A stretch of DNA of 38,980 nucleotides from Deltaproteobacteria bacterium (GCA_016234925.1 JACRNI010000008.1:1-38980), one strand, 5' to 3'; positions 1 to 8,819 are shown, numbered from the stretch's first letter. Numbers and translations are program-made. Notes: generated from the sequence alone by a model not told the origin.

Positions 1-366
1 AATCTGGTCAAGGCTGCAAAAAAGATTATGTCGTATGGGCCGCATATACTGATAATAAAAAGGGGCGAATACGGCGCCTTGATGTTTAACGGCACATCAA
101 TATTTTCAGCGCCTGCATATCCGCTTGAATCCATATTTGACCCGACAGGCGCAGGGGATAGTTTTGCGGGCGGTTTGATTGGATACCTTGCAAATACCGA
201 TAATCTGAGCGAAGATAATATCAGGCAGGCGATTATATACGGGAGCGTGATGGCATCGTTCAATGTGGAGGACTTTAGTTTAAACCGCATGAGGACATTG
301 ACATTAAAAGAAATCAATGAACGGTATAAAGAATTTAAAAAATTGACGCATTTTGAGGATATATGA
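1..366 (+). CDS. PfkB-family carbohydrate/nucleoside kinase, C-terminal part (5' end outside window)
   Basis: The frame is open from base 1, so this is the C-terminal ~121 residues of a longer protein. It carries the PfkB family signature DPTGAGDSFAGG, which holds the anion-hole glycines and the catalytic Asp of ribokinase-like sugar and nucleoside kinases. These enzymes phosphorylate a sugar or nucleoside with ATP in the cytoplasm. The substrate cannot be told from this end alone. The stop overlaps the start of the next gene (ATGA), indicating translational coupling. An internal ATG at 28 is not the real start because family residues continue upstream of it. Confidence 0.85.
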   Translation, partial: NLVKAAKKIMSYGPHILIIKRGEYGALMFNGTSIFSAPAYPLESIFDPTGAGDSFAGGLIGYLANTDNLSEDNIRQAIIYGSVMASFNVEDFSLNRMRTLTLKEINERYKEFKKLTHFEDI

Positions 367-1187
367 AAAAAGAAAGTCAAAAGTCAAAAGTCAAAAGCCT
401 GCCCCAGCAGGCAGTAAGCAGGGGTCAAAAGTCAAAAATTTTGTATTTGTTTTTACTGTTCACTGTTCACTGTTCACTGTTCACTGTCTTATACGGCTGC
501 GCTGCTACAGACCTTAAGGAAGAGGCGTCAATACATTATCGTCTTGGCGTGGTTCATTTAAACGAGGGCAATCTGCCGTCTGCATTGAAGGAATTGACCG
601 CTGCTGTTGAAAAAAATCCCGATGATGTTGCATATCACAATGCATTTGGTCTTGCCTATTATTACAGAGACCTTGATAATGATGCGATAAAGCATTTTAA
701 AGAGGCGATAAGGCTTGATTCAAAATTTTCTGAGGCGCGCACAAATCTTGGCGTTGTATATCTAAAACAAAAAAGATGGGATGATGCTATTTCAGAGTTT
801 CAGATTGCCGCTGCAAATATATTCTATACTGCGGCTGAAACAGCATATACCAATATGGGCTGGGCATATTTTCAAAAAGGGGATAATGAAAAGGCTATTG
901 ACAGTTATAGAAAGGCAATAAATGTGAACCCAAGATATAGTCTTGCATATAACAATCTAGGGCTTGCATATATGAAGGTGAATAGAGATAAAGATGCTGC
1001 AGAGTCTTTTATGAGCGCAATAAGATATTCTCCCAATTATGCAGATGCGCACTATAATCTTGGTCTGGTTTCAATAAAATTAAAGGATAAAAGCAAGGCT
1101 CAAGAATCATTTCAAGAGGTCATAAGACTCTTGCCAAACAGCGAGATGGCAAGGTCAGCGCAGGAAAAATTGAACCTATTGAAATGA
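363..1187 (+). CDS. TPR-repeat lipoprotein (PilF/PilW-like)
   Basis: A 274-residue protein with a lipoprotein signal: a basic N-terminus, a hydrophobic stretch and lipobox LYGC with the acylated Cys at about residue 46. Roughly five to six tetratricopeptide repeats follow (about residues 55-270), with repeating A..NLG..Y patterns. This is the build of outer-membrane TPR lipoproteins such as PilF/PilW, though no pilus gene is nearby, so the partner is unknown. The N-terminal 40 residues are odd. They are encoded by AAAAGTC heptamer repeats, a GC-rich palindrome (397-424) and ACTGTTC heptamer repeats that form the hydrophobic core of the signal peptide. The original start may therefore have been remodelled by repeats. 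Confidence 0.8.
   Translation: MKKESQKSKVKSLPQQAVSRGQKSKILYLFLLFTVHCSLFTVLYGCAATDLKEEASIHYRLGVVHLNEGNLPSALKELTAAVEKNPDDVAYHNAFGLAYYYRDLDNDAIKHFKEAIRLDSKFSEARTNLGVVYLKQKRWDDAISEFQIAAANIFYTAAETAYTNMGWAYFQKGDNEKAIDSYRKAINVNPRYSLAYNNLGLAYMKVNRDKDAAESFMSAIRYSPNYADAHYNLGLVSIKLKDKSKAQESFQEVIRLLPNSEMARSAQEKLNLLK
397..424. repeat. GC palindrome inside TPR lipoprotein gene, flanked by heptamer repeats
   Basis: A palindrome with halves CCTGCCCC and GCAGGGG lies inside an array of AAAAGTC words on both sides. It resembles the 24-bp coding palindromes found in six other genes of the window but is not an exact member. It is translated as part of the signal-peptide n-region. Confidence 0.6.
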
Positions 1188-1200
1188 TAATATATATTCT

Positions 1201-2073
1201 ATGGTAGAAAGACAACTCTGGCTAAAAGGTGTTACAGAAAACCCCGGTGAATATCTAAAAAGGCAAAGGGAGATGAGGGGTGTCAGCCTTGAGGATATAT
1301 CTAAAGTTACCAAGATAAATATAAAACTGCTTAATGCGCTTGAAAGCGACAGCCACGAAAACCTTCCGCACCAAACATTTGTCAAGGGTTTTATAAGGTC
1401 ATACTGCAAATATGCAGGCATTGATGCTGACGATGCTGTGCTTCATTATGAGGAGTATCTTAATAAAAAGGCGGAAAAGGAATCAAATGTTGTATTTGCC
1501 CCGTCTGATGCGCCAAAACAAGATAATAACATTCCATTAGTTTCTAAAAAGTTTGCTGTCATTGCATCTGTTGCATTGCTTATTGCAGTTTCTTTTATAG
1601 GCTATATTTTTTATTATCCACGACCTGCGGCCCACGACCCGCAGCCCGCAACTCGTATTGATGAGACCCCAAAAAATACCACTGCCCTTGCCCCTCAAAC
1701 AGCATATCCTTCTGTTGATGCTGAAGAACCTAAAAAAGAACCTGAAAAAACCAATGAAGCGGTTGAGCCTCAAAAGGATGCTGTGCTAAAGGGTGCAAAA
1801 GAAGCGGAAAACACAAAGAAGATGCCGCTGCAACTTGTTGTATCAGCGCATAAGACAACATGGATTAGGGTGGAGGTTGATAAGGAGAAGCCGTTTGAGG
1901 TTTCTTTGCGTGACGGCGAAAATATAACATGGGAGGCAAAAGAGAAGTTCTTGCTTATAATTGGAAATGCAGGCGGGGTTGAATTAACATTTAATGGAAA
2001 ACCCGTTGGCAAGATCGGCGAGAATGGACAGGTAGTCAAACTTGTCCTGCCGCAGGATAAAACAGGCAATTAA
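1201..2073 (+). CDS. rodZ: RodZ-like helix-turn-helix membrane protein
   Basis: A 290-residue protein with three parts: an N-terminal HTH of the HTH_25/XRE type (about residues 15-85, with RQREMRGVSLEDISKVTKI), one transmembrane helix (about 117-139) and a C-terminal DUF4115-type beta domain (about 200-285). This is the architecture of RodZ, which links the MreB cytoskeleton to the wall elongation machinery in rod-shaped cells. MreB is not in the window. The linker contains a repetitive Pro/Ala/Arg stretch (near 1,617-1,655) that looks like coding low-complexity repeat. The ATG at 1201 has no clear Shine-Dalgarno, but the HTH begins soon after, so no later start fits better. Confidence 0.82.
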   Translation: MVERQLWLKGVTENPGEYLKRQREMRGVSLEDISKVTKINIKLLNALESDSHENLPHQTFVKGFIRSYCKYAGIDADDAVLHYEEYLNKKAEKESNVVFAPSDAPKQDNNIPLVSKKFAVIASVALLIAVSFIGYIFYYPRPAAHDPQPATRIDETPKNTTALAPQTAYPSVDAEEPKKEPEKTNEAVEPQKDAVLKGAKEAENTKKMPLQLVVSAHKTTWIRVEVDKEKPFEVSLRDGENITWEAKEKFLLIIGNAGGVELTFNGKPVGKIGENGQVVKLVLPQDKTGN

Positions 2074-2074
2074 A

Positions 2075-2920
2075 TTGCATTTAGATAAAAAAACAAAAAC
2101 TGCGCTAAATGCAATAAGGAATAAGACTAAAAAAATTAGTGGTATTGGAATCATACTTGGCTCTGGTTTTGGCAGGTTTGCAGATAGGTTAAAAAATGCA
2201 GATGAAATATATTACAGAGACATACCGCATCTTGCTGCGCCAAATGTTGCCGGACACAAAGGCAGACTTGTAATTGGAGAAATTAGAGATAAGGTTGTAT
2301 TTGTATTTGACGGAAGGCTGCATCTCTACGAGGGACATTCAGTTGAAGAAGTGGTTTTCCCTGTAAGGATTTTAAACGCACTCGGCATTAAAAATCTTAT
2401 TGTTACATGCTCTAGCGGCGGCATATCAAACAAACTGAATAAAGGTGATATGTTTTTTATAGACGACCATATAAACCTGCTAGGTGTGAACCCATTAACA
2501 GAACTTATTAAACATGCCCCTGCAGGTATTAAGCAGGGGAAGGCGGGGAGCGATGTATTTATTGATATGACATATGCCTATGAAAGATGGATGTTTAAAG
2601 ACCTCTCGAAATATGCAAAATCAATCGGCATTAAATTGCAAAGTGGTGTTTTGTGCGCTGTTCATGGGCCTAGTTATGAGACACCTGCTGAGATAAAGAT
2701 GTTAAAGATCATTGGCGCAGACGCAGTATGCATGTCAACTGTTCCAGAGGTAATAATGGCAAAATATCTTGGCATGAAGGTCATTGGGCTTTCGCTTATT
2801 ACAAACACAATAAAAAATAAACATACAACCCATGCGGATGTTGTAAGGACTGCAAAAGAAGGCAGCAAGGGATTTGGCGATTTATTGGAAAGGGCAGTGT
2901 TATTATTTAGTTCACGCTGA
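2075..2920 (+). CDS. punA: purine-nucleoside phosphorylase (MTAP/PNP family)
   Basis: This trimeric-type phosphorylase cleaves purine nucleosides with phosphate in purine salvage. Visible family motifs are GSGFG (phosphate loop), GHKGRLVIG, FDGRLHLYEGHS, VTCSSGGI, and VCMSTVPEVI followed by LSLITN. The Asn and the MSTVPE context favour PNP over methylthioadenosine phosphorylase. The start is uncertain: TTG at 2075 just after the rodZ stop gives 281 aa, and an in-frame TTG at 2042 would overlap rodZ. An extra peptide APAGIKQG, encoded by a 24-bp palindrome at 2516-2539, sits between the NPLT region and VFIDMT, where homologues are shorter. The stop codon lies inside the next repeat element. 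A cytidine deaminase follows, so the pair forms a nucleoside-salvage group. Confidence 0.85.
   Translation: MHLDKKTKTALNAIRNKTKKISGIGIILGSGFGRFADRLKNADEIYYRDIPHLAAPNVAGHKGRLVIGEIRDKVVFVFDGRLHLYEGHSVEEVVFPVRILNALGIKNLIVTCSSGGISNKLNKGDMFFIDDHINLLGVNPLTELIKHAPAGIKQGKAGSDVFIDMTYAYERWMFKDLSKYAKSIGIKLQSGVLCAVHGPSYETPAEIKMLKIIGADAVCMSTVPEVIMAKYLGMKVIGLSLITNTIKNKHTTHADVVRTAKEGSKGFGDLLERAVLLFSSR
2516..2539 (+). repeat. 24-bp coding palindrome, copy in punA
   Basis: The halves are GCCCCTGCAGG and TAAGCAGGGG around a 3-nt centre. It is in codon phase 0 and encodes APAGIKQG. It shares the 24-nt length, phase and orientation of copies in four other genes (peptidase-MA, mtnA, lysS, msbA). Confidence 0.8.
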
Positions 2921-3034
2921 AAAATACTCATCTACTTCGTTGGCTTCGTCGCTGTGCTGCTCACATACCTAAAAGAGTATGCTCCGCTGCTCGCTCCTTG
3001 CCGCCTCGTATCTGAGATATTTTTGAGTGTGAAC
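2910..3034. repeat. ~125-bp inverted-repeat element (family C, copy 1)
   Basis: The outer arms GTTCACGCTGAAAAATACTC and, inverted, GTTCACACTCAAAAATATCT pair over about 25 bp. The centre is a small palindrome (CATACCTAAAAGAGTATG). The preceding gene's stop codon lies in the left arm, and the right arm ends just before the cytidine deaminase gene. No ORF is contained. Sister copies are at 20374, 26563, 32136 and 34878, with a variant at 8440. Confidence 0.8.
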
Positions 3035-3068
3035 TTTGATGAAGGTATTTTTCAATATTAACTATTTA

Positions 3069-3464
3069 ATGAAAGCCAAGACAGACAATAAGGATTTAAT
3101 AGGCATTGCAGAAAAGGCAAGACAGAACGCTGTTGCTGATTTTTCTGGTTTCCGTGTCGGGGCTGCAATACTTGCAGATGATGGAAGGGTTTTTACAGGA
3201 TGCAATGTTGAAAATCCGTCTTTAATGCTTACAATATGCGCTGAAAGGGTTGCGATATTAAAGGCATTATCAGAGGGCGCAAGAAGTTTCAAAAAAATAG
3301 CGGTTTTTGCAGCAAGGAATCCTTGTTTCCCATGCGGTTCTTGCAGGCAGATGCTTTTTGAATTTGCGCAAGGATTAGAGGTTATTACAGTTGATTCAAC
3401 AGGCAGGATAAAATGCGTCAGGATTGATAAACTTTTGCCAAAGGCATTCAAATATAAGAAATAA
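3069..3464 (+). CDS. cdd: cytidine deaminase
   Basis: A cytoplasmic zinc enzyme deaminating cytidine and deoxycytidine to uridine forms. The zinc ligands and catalytic Glu are visible in CAERVA and in PCGSCRQ, and the N-terminal FSGFRVGAAI and GCNVEN substrate-binding motifs are intact. From ATG 3069 the protein is 131 aa, the normal length of homotetrameric CDAs. In-frame TTG 3036 or ATG 3039 would add about ten residues derived from sequence abutting the upstream repeat, so 3069 is preferred. It pairs with the upstream nucleoside phosphorylase in salvage. Confidence 0.9.
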   Translation: MKAKTDNKDLIGIAEKARQNAVADFSGFRVGAAILADDGRVFTGCNVENPSLMLTICAERVAILKALSEGARSFKKIAVFAARNPCFPCGSCRQMLFEFAQGLEVITVDSTGRIKCVRIDKLLPKAFKYKK

Positions 3465-3479
3465 TCTTTTGGGGGCTAA

Positions 3480-4202
3480 ATGGAAACCATCACAAGATGC
3501 AGAAAATGCGGAAAAAAGATGAAAAGCGAAAGGGTTGATGACTATAGGATAAAACTTTCATGCTCATGCGGGTTCTGGGAGTTCAAGACAATGCCATCAG
3601 CAAGCAAGACAATAAACCCATACTATCCAAAGGACGCTTTTTCTCATGTAAAGGTTGCTGAAGAAGGCGGGCTTGTTTTTGAGATGGAAAAGGCAAACCG
3701 GGAAAAAAGAGAGATTATAACGCTTGAAGAAATCAGCATGCTTGCGAGTTCTGATTATGAACTGGATGATGTTCTGCAGACTGTTGTGGAAAAGACCGCA
3801 AAGAGGCTTGGCGTGGATGTCTCGTCAATATATCTCTGGGATGGAAAGGAACTTGTTTTGACGGCTACCACAAGTTTTAGAAAAGAGGCGATTGGAAAGG
3901 TTCGTCTTAAAATAGGGGAGGGGGTTACAGGCGCTGCCGCAAAAGAAGGCAAGCCCATTGTTGTAAAGGATGTGTCCAAAGATGCTAGATATAAGAAGTT
4001 TGCTGAATTAAGAGAGCAGGAATATACCACAATGCTGTCCCATCCGATTATCCATAAAGGCGAACTCTTTGGCGTCCTTAATGTGCAGACAGTTGAGCCA
4101 AAGGAATTTCAGGAAGATGAGATTTATTTCATATCAATCATTGCAAATCTTTTGCTCGGCGCAATAAGGATAAGAAAGGCTCAAGCGCCAAAGAAGCCGT
4201 GA
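3480..4202 (+). CDS. zinc-ribbon / GAF-domain protein
   Basis: A 240-residue protein. The first 35 residues hold CRKC and CSC pairs (Cys 7, 10, 28, 30), which look like a small zinc ribbon. From about residue 85 to 235 there is a GAF domain with typical LDDVLQTVVEKTAKRLGVDVSSIYLWD and GVTGAAAKEGKPI blocks. GAF domains bind small ligands or mediate dimerisation. No kinase, cyclase or HTH output domain is attached, so the role is unknown. It overlaps the next gene by a GTGA start/stop and is probably co-translated with it. It follows cdd by 15 bp. Confidence 0.75.
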   Translation: METITRCRKCGKKMKSERVDDYRIKLSCSCGFWEFKTMPSASKTINPYYPKDAFSHVKVAEEGGLVFEMEKANREKREIITLEEISMLASSDYELDDVLQTVVEKTAKRLGVDVSSIYLWDGKELVLTATTSFRKEAIGKVRLKIGEGVTGAAAKEGKPIVVKDVSKDARYKKFAELREQEYTTMLSHPIIHKGELFGVLNVQTVEPKEFQEDEIYFISIIANLLLGAIRIRKAQAPKKP

Positions 4203-5236
4203 TTAAGCGGATTACAGCCCTTACCATATTTCTGCTGATTATAATCGGCGGTATATTCCTGTTTTACAAGCCGTCTGAAAAAGTGCCTGCTGATAATCCT
4301 GTCCCTGCAAGTTTTAAGCAGGGGGAAATTGCATCAATTCCAGAGAAAAATGCTGGCACTTATGAGCCAGAAAATCCAGCAAATATTGATAAACTAAAAT
4401 CCGATGTTATACAAAAAGAAATTTCAGAAAAGATTTCAGAATCATTTGCCAGCCAGAAAACTCAAGATGAAAAACCATTAAATCCAGAAGCCAGTCCTGC
4501 TGTTCAGCAGAGAAAACCTTCTTTTGATATTGCAGACGACCATGTTTCAAAAAATTTTCAGCAAAATGACGGAAGCCATTTTACTGTAAAGATTGAAGGC
4601 TCTGAAAATGCAGTTGTAGGGCAGATTATTATGATTTTACTTGAAGAGGCATATATAAAGATTGGGGGGGATTTGGGTTATTATCCGGAAGACAAGATTA
4701 CAGCAGTCCTTTACAGCAAAGAGCAGTTCAGCGATGTTACAAAAAGCCCGTCATGGGTAAGCGCCTTATATGACGGCAGGATAAAACTCCCTGTCGGCGG
4801 CATAACGCAGAGGACAAATCTTCTTGAAAAGGTCTTGTTCCATGAATACACGCATGCCATTGTCCACAGGCTTTCAAAAGGCAGGGCGCCGACATGGCTG
4901 AATGAAGGCATTGCGCAATATGAAGACGGCACGAGAGGCAGTGAATACGCAGAGATATTGGCATCTATTGCAGACAACAAGATTTCTGTCAGCCTCATGG
5001 CCATTGAAGGCTCTTTTATGGGCTTGAATGCTGCTTCTGTTCAAGTTGCATACATTGCAAGCATTTCAGCGGCAGAATATATTATAAATGAATTCGGGAT
5101 TAGCGCTGTCAGAAACATATTTGAAAGAATCGGCAATGGAGAACCATTAAGCAGCGCAGTCTCAAACAGCCTTCATATGTCTTATGCAGACCTTCAGGCA
5201 AGTTGGCTCAGGAATTTGAAAAATAGATACAGGTAA
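4199..5236 (+). CDS. peptidase-MA-like membrane-anchored metalloprotease
   Basis: A 345-residue protein with an N-terminal transmembrane anchor (about residues 5-23), a low-complexity linker (25-120) and a gluzincin-type domain. The zinc motif HEYTH is at about 215-219 and the third ligand Glu lies in WLNEGIAQYEDG (about 233-244), the arrangement of the peptidase-MA (M1-like) family. It is probably an envelope-facing protease; the substrate is unknown. The start is GTG at 4199, overlapping the GAF gene stop. A coding palindrome at 4301-4324 adds VPASFKQG to the linker. The gene ends directly against the convergent mtnA with no spacer. Confidence 0.78.
   Translation: MIKRITALTIFLLIIIGGIFLFYKPSEKVPADNPVPASFKQGEIASIPEKNAGTYEPENPANIDKLKSDVIQKEISEKISESFASQKTQDEKPLNPEASPAVQQRKPSFDIADDHVSKNFQQNDGSHFTVKIEGSENAVVGQIIMILLEEAYIKIGGDLGYYPEDKITAVLYSKEQFSDVTKSPSWVSALYDGRIKLPVGGITQRTNLLEKVLFHEYTHAIVHRLSKGRAPTWLNEGIAQYEDGTRGSEYAEILASIADNKISVSLMAIEGSFMGLNAASVQVAYIASISAAEYIINEFGISAVRNIFERIGNGEPLSSAVSNSLHMSYADLQASWLRNLKNRYR
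4301..4324 (+). repeat. 24-bp coding palindrome, copy in peptidase-MA gene
   Basis: The halves are GTCCCTGCAAG and TAAGCAGGGG, in codon phase 0, encoding VPASFKQG in the linker after the membrane anchor. It is the same type as copies in punA, mtnA, lysS and msbA. Confidence 0.8.
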
Positions 5237-6301
5237 TTACTTTCCAAACAACCCCTTCAAACTCTTTTCAAAAGATTTTTTTGCTATCCCTTTTTCAGTG
5301 ATGATAGCAGTTATAAATTTATTAGGCGTTACATCAAAGGCAGGGTTTTTAACCTTTATATTATGAGGCGCAATCTGGATGTTTTTCCCCTGCTTAATGC
5401 TTGCAGGGGCAGGTATATGTGTAACCTCTCTTGTGTCTCTTTCTTCAATCGGTATCTTATCTCCGTTTTTGATTTTTAAATCAATAGTTGATAAAGGCGC
5501 TGCAACATAAAATGGGATTTTATGCTCTTTTGCTAAAACTGCAACAGAATATGTTCCGATTTTATTTGCAGTATCGCCATTAGCAGCAATCCTGTCAGCG
5601 CCGACAATCACCAAATCAATAAGCCCCTTTTTCATCATATAGCCTGCCATGTTGTCAGTTATAAGCGTTACATCAATATTATCTTTCATAAGTTCCCATG
5701 CAGTTAATCTTGAACCTTGAAGAAACGGTCTTGTCTCATCTGCAAACACCTTTATTTTTTTCCCATCTTCAACTGCTGCCCTTATAACACCAAGCGCTGT
5801 GCCGTATCCTGCGGTTGCCAATGCGCCTGCATTGCAGTGAGTAAGAATCGTATCACCGCTTTTTATGAATTTACTCCCATTCCTCCCCATCTGTTTATTT
5901 ATTAAAATATCCTCTTTATGGATAGTCTTTGCCTCTTGAACAAGTCTTTGCTTCAATTCTTCTATGTTTAATTTTGGGTTTTTTCTGACAACCCCCTTCA
6001 TCCTCTCAACTGCCCAGAAAAGATTTACTGCTGTCGGTCTTGTTGATGCAATGACCTTGCAGACATTTTCAAATGTCTTCAAAAATCCTTTTTTATTTTT
6101 TGTCTTTATATCCAATGCGCCTAATGCAATGCCCATTGCTGCCGCAACGCCAATTGCAGGCGCGCCCCTCACAACCATCTCCCTTATCGCCTCTGCAACA
6201 TCAAGAAAGTCTTTATATTTTCTATAGACCTCTTGTGTAGGCAAAAGCCTCTGGTCAATCATCACGACACTGTTATTTTTCCATTCAATTGTTTTGAACA
6301 T
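5237..6301 (-). CDS. mtnA: S-methyl-5-thioribose-1-phosphate isomerase
   Basis: This methionine-salvage enzyme converts 5-methylthioribose-1-phosphate to the ribulose form and is related to eIF2B subunits. Signature blocks are [30 protein letters not shown] with the catalytic Cys, [17 protein letters not shown], and [18 protein letters not shown] with the catalytic Asp. The start ATG at 6301 is preceded by GGAGGA. Length is 354 aa, slightly long because a 24-bp palindrome inserts APASIKQG (about residues 298-305) between EVTHIP and the conserved IAP...NPAFDVTP block. It is the last gene of the minus-strand gatB / AsmA-like / mtnA set. Confidence 0.92.
   Translation of the reverse strand: MFKTIEWKNNSVVMIDQRLLPTQEVYRKYKDFLDVAEAIREMVVRGAPAIGVAAAMGIALGALDIKTKNKKGFLKTFENVCKVIASTRPTAVNLFWAVERMKGVVRKNPKLNIEELKQRLVQEAKTIHKEDILINKQMGRNGSKFIKSGDTILTHCNAGALATAGYGTALGVIRAAVEDGKKIKVFADETRPFLQGSRLTAWELMKDNIDVTLITDNMAGYMMKKGLIDLVIVGADRIAANGDTANKIGTYSVAVLAKEHKIPFYVAAPLSTIDLKIKNGDKIPIEERDTREVTHIPAPASIKQGKNIQIAPHNIKVKNPAFDVTPNKFITAIITEKGIAKKSFEKSLKGLFGK
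5387..5410 (-). repeat. 24-bp coding palindrome, copy in mtnA
   Basis: On the coding strand it reads GCCCCTGCAAG, a 3-nt centre, then TAAGCAGGGG. It is in codon phase 0 and encodes APASIKQG in a surface-loop position where homologues lack these residues. Confidence 0.8.
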
Positions 6302-6324
6302 TTAATCCTCCAATGAATTGATTG

Positions 6325-6380
6325 CACAGATTAAAATATAAATCAGTGTAATCGGTTTTTAGAATCTGTGTAATCTGTGT
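6325..6380. repeat. ACAGATT/AATCTGTG word palindrome ending the AsmA-like gene
   Basis: Repeated CACAGATT / AATCTGTG words form an imperfect hairpin between mtnA and the AsmA-like gene. The last ~12 codons of the AsmA-like ORF are read from it, so it probably arrived after the gene was cut. Confidence 0.55.
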
Positions 6381-6903
6381 TTCTCTTAAAACTTACATCC
6401 TGCAATTTCTTAATCTCTCCATTTCCTAAATCTATCTTCGCATCTTTGATTATTACATTGTCAATGCCAAATGATGCGATGATTGGTTTTAATAGATGCG
6501 CAGATTCCTTTTCTCCGACCTTTAAAAAATATTTCAGGTTTTTGTCAGATTGTAAATAAAATGTCGGGGAATTCAAAACAATGCCTGCAATGTCTATATT
6601 TCCAGATAAAATAGACAGCAGGTTGATTTTTACATCAACTGCTGCTGCATTTGCAAATATTTTATCTGACGCCTCTTTTGACTTATAAATCTTTACATCA
6701 TTTATCCTTATGCCAGGACCTTGCCATATCAAAAATCCAATATGTCCTGCCTCAATCTTTTTCCCAATCCTGTTTTCAATTACAGGCAGATAATCGGATT
6801 TGTATTTATCAAGGTCAATGATGAAAGGTATTGTTACGATGGCTAGAAAAATTGCAAAAATCAGGCAGAGGCTTGCAATGCCGATTATTTTTAGGAACTG
6901 CAT
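6343..6903 (-). pseudogene. AsmA/DUF748-like membrane protein, probably 3'-truncated
   Basis: The N-terminus has a transmembrane helix (about residues 3-27) followed by the AsmA-type N-terminal domain (IDLDKYKSDYLPVIENRIGKKI, then a typical V.I..L..ILSG.I.I..I.L..P pattern). Such proteins are usually 600-1,100 aa and bridge the periplasm in lipid transport. Here the ORF stops at 186 aa and its last ~12 residues are translated from repeated ACAGATT words. It may be a remnant or a short stand-alone domain. The start ATG directly abuts the gatB stop, suggesting coupling. Confidence 0.6.
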
Positions 6904-8406
6904 TTATCGTGAAAGTTTTTCCTTTAATAATTTATTTAATAGCGCTGGGTTTGCCTGACCTTTTGTAGCCTTCATAACCTGACCAACAAAAAAACTAAAT
7001 AGTTTTTCCTTGCCTGCCTTATAATCTGCGGCGCTTTGCTGGTTTGCATTAAGCACATCGTCTATTGCCTTTATAATAGCCGATTCATCAGAAATCTGGA
7101 CAAGCCCTTTTTCCTTTACAATTGCATCAGGGTCTTTGCCAGTCTTGAACATCTCTTCAAACACATCTTTTGCAATCTTATTGCTGATTGTTCCCTCATC
7201 AATCATTTTTAAAAGTTTTGCAAAGGATTCAGGCTGAAGGCCGAAGACTGAAGGCTGATTTATGTCTTTCCCATCTTCTTTTAGCAATCTTAATAACTCA
7301 CCCATAACCCAGTTGGATACAACCTTTGGAATTTCCTGCCCCCCCACCCATCCTTCGGATGGGTACCCGCCCTTGACCCCTTGACCCCTATATGCTTGAA
7401 CGCATTTCTCATAATAATTTGCCAATGCCTTGCTGCTAGTCAAAACACCTGCATCATATTGAGGTATGCCATATCCTTTAACAAACCTTTCCCTTTTTGC
7501 GGCAGGAAGTTCTGGAAGATTTTTTTTAATCTCCTCTATCCATTTTGCGTCAATCTCAAGCGGTAGCAAATCAGGCTCTGGAAAATATCTGTAATCATGC
7601 GCCTCTTCCTTGCTCCTCATTGAGATTGTTATGCCCTTATCAGAATCAAAAAGCCTTGTCTCTTGAATAATCTTTCCGTTGTCTTCAAGAACATCAATCT
7701 GCCTTTTGATTTCATATTCGATCGCCTTTTGAATAAACCTGAAAGAATTTATGTTTTTAAGTTCTGTCTTTGTGCCTAATTCTTTTTGCCCGATTTTTCT
7801 AACTGAAACATTTGCATCGCATCTGAAACTTCCTTCTTCCATATTGCCATCGCATATCTCAAGATAAACTAAAATATCCCGCAAAGCCTTCAGGTATTCA
7901 ACCGCCTCATCAGAAGTCCGCATATCAGGTTCGCTTACAATCTCAATCAAAGGAACGGCTGCCCTGTTCAAATCAACAAAACTATAGTTTATATCTTCAT
8001 TGGTCTCGCCGTGCAGGAGTTTGCCTGCATCCTCTTCCATGTGGATTCTCGTTATTCCAATCCGTTTTTTACTGTCATTAACATCAACGTCTATAAATCC
8101 TTTTTTTGTGAGAGGCTCGTCATACTGCGAAATCTGGTAGCCCTTTGGCAAATCCGGATAAAAATAATTTTTCCTTGCAAATATGCTTTTAGGGTTTATA
8201 GCGCAGTTTGTCGCCAAAGCCATCTTTATTGCAAATTCAACAGCCTTTTTGTTTAAAACAGGCAGGACCCCCGGCATTCCAAGACAAACAGGACAGACCT
8301 GCGTGTTAGGTTCAGCGCCGAATTTTGTTGAGCATCCGCAGAACATCTTTGAATTTGTCAAAAGCTGCGCATGGATCTCTAAACCGATTACTGCCTCGTA
8401 GGACAT
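6904..8406 (-). CDS. gatB: aspartyl/glutamyl-tRNA(Asn/Gln) amidotransferase subunit B
   Basis: GatB is the tRNA-binding, kinase-type subunit of GatCAB, which converts Glu-tRNA(Gln) or Asp-tRNA(Asn) to the amide forms. Family blocks include [21 protein letters not shown]-like [35 protein letters not shown] and the C-terminal YqeY-like tail (NPALLNKLL). ATG at 8406 (MSYEAVIG) is preferred over the longer frame from 8430. Length is 500 aa against about 475-480 usual. The excess is explained by about 25 residues containing [10 protein letters not shown], encoded by a hairpin and GGGGTCAA repeats (7337-7385) just before the conserved NWVMGELL block. gatA and gatC are not in the window. Confidence 0.93.
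   Translation of the reverse strand: MSYEAVIGLEIHAQLLTNSKMFCGCSTKFGAEPNTQVCPVCLGMPGVLPVLNKKAVEFAIKMALATNCAINPKSIFARKNYFYPDLPKGYQISQYDEPLTKKGFIDVDVNDSKKRIGITRIHMEEDAGKLLHGETNEDINYSFVDLNRAAVPLIEIVSEPDMRTSDEAVEYLKALRDILVYLEICDGNMEEGSFRCDANVSVRKIGQKELGTKTELKNINSFRFIQKAIEYEIKRQIDVLEDNGKIIQETRLFDSDKGITISMRSKEEAHDYRYFPEPDLLPLEIDAKWIEEIKKNLPELPAAKRERFVKGYGIPQYDAGVLTSSKALANYYEKCVQAYRGQGVKGGYPSEGWVGGQEIPKVVSNWVMGELLRLLKEDGKDINQPSVFGLQPESFAKLLKMIDEGTISNKIAKDVFEEMFKTGKDPDAIVKEKGLVQISDESAIIKAIDDVLNANQQSAADYKAGKEKLFSFFVGQVMKATKGQANPALLNKLLKEKLSR
7337..7385 (-). repeat. Coding hairpin (GGYPSxGxVG type) in gatB
   Basis: A perfect hairpin (ACCCATCC/GGATGGGT, 7346-7364) is bordered by GGGGTCAA words. On the coding strand it encodes [11 protein letters not shown] within GatB. 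A second copy of the hairpin, encoding GGYPSKGRVG in the same phase, is at the start of lpxA (19480-19510). Confidence 0.75.
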
Positions 8407-8439
8407 CTTGATGCTCCTGTGTAAAAGCAAAGTAAAATT

Positions 8440-8587
8440 TACAGAGCGTCATCACTTTGCATACCTGCGTTGCTCCTCGGCTCGTCGTTGCGGCGTATGC
8501 TTAAAATACGCCTCACTCCTCGCCCGACCCACGCCGCTTGGCGTGGGTGCCCCGGCGCCTTGGTCTGCTTTGTTCTGACGCTCTGTA
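8440..8587. repeat. ~148-bp inverted-repeat element (family C variant) upstream of gatB
   Basis: The ends TACAGAGCGTCA and TGACGCTCTGTA are perfect inverted repeats. The middle has a GGCGTATGCTTAAAATACGCC palindrome, matching the central CATAC..GTATG palindrome of family C, and a nested hairpin ACCCACGCC/GGCGTGGGT. It contains no credible gene and lies in the gatB upstream region. Confidence 0.7.
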
Positions 8588-8742
8588 ATGCTGTTCTACT
8601 TATGACGCTGTGTATAGCAGATAATATCTTTGAAATCAAGGATTGTTTCGGACAGAAAGAAAACAACTTGATTAGGGATATATAGGTATGCTACAAAAGA
8701 GCCAGAATAAAATAACAGTAATTATTTGAATTTACAAACAAT

Positions 8743-8819
8743 CGGGGCGTGGCTCAGTCTGGTAGAGCACTGCGTTCGGGACGCAGGGGCCGGAGGTTCG
8801 AATCCTCTCGCCCCGACCA
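8743..8819 (+). tRNA. tRNA-Pro (anticodon CGG)
   Basis: The cloverleaf is complete. The acceptor CGGGGCG pairs with CGCCCCG, the anticodon stem CTGCG/CGCAG encloses loop TTCGGGA (anticodon CGG), the T arm is GGAGG-TTCGAAT-CCTCT, and the CCA end is encoded. The last 21 nt are repeated twice downstream (8999-9019 and 9198-9218), the pattern expected where elements integrate at a tRNA 3' end. Confidence 0.95.

Noticed and set aside
2042-2074. Longer start of punA overlapping rodZ
   Set aside because: The extra residues precede the family start and are read from the rodZ 3' end; TTG 2075 is equally possible and avoids a 32-bp overlap, though this is not proven.
8439-8685. Short open frames on both strands upstream of gatB
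   Set aside because: They lie in the 148-bp palindrome, have no recognisable domain, and their residues simply reflect the inverted repeat.
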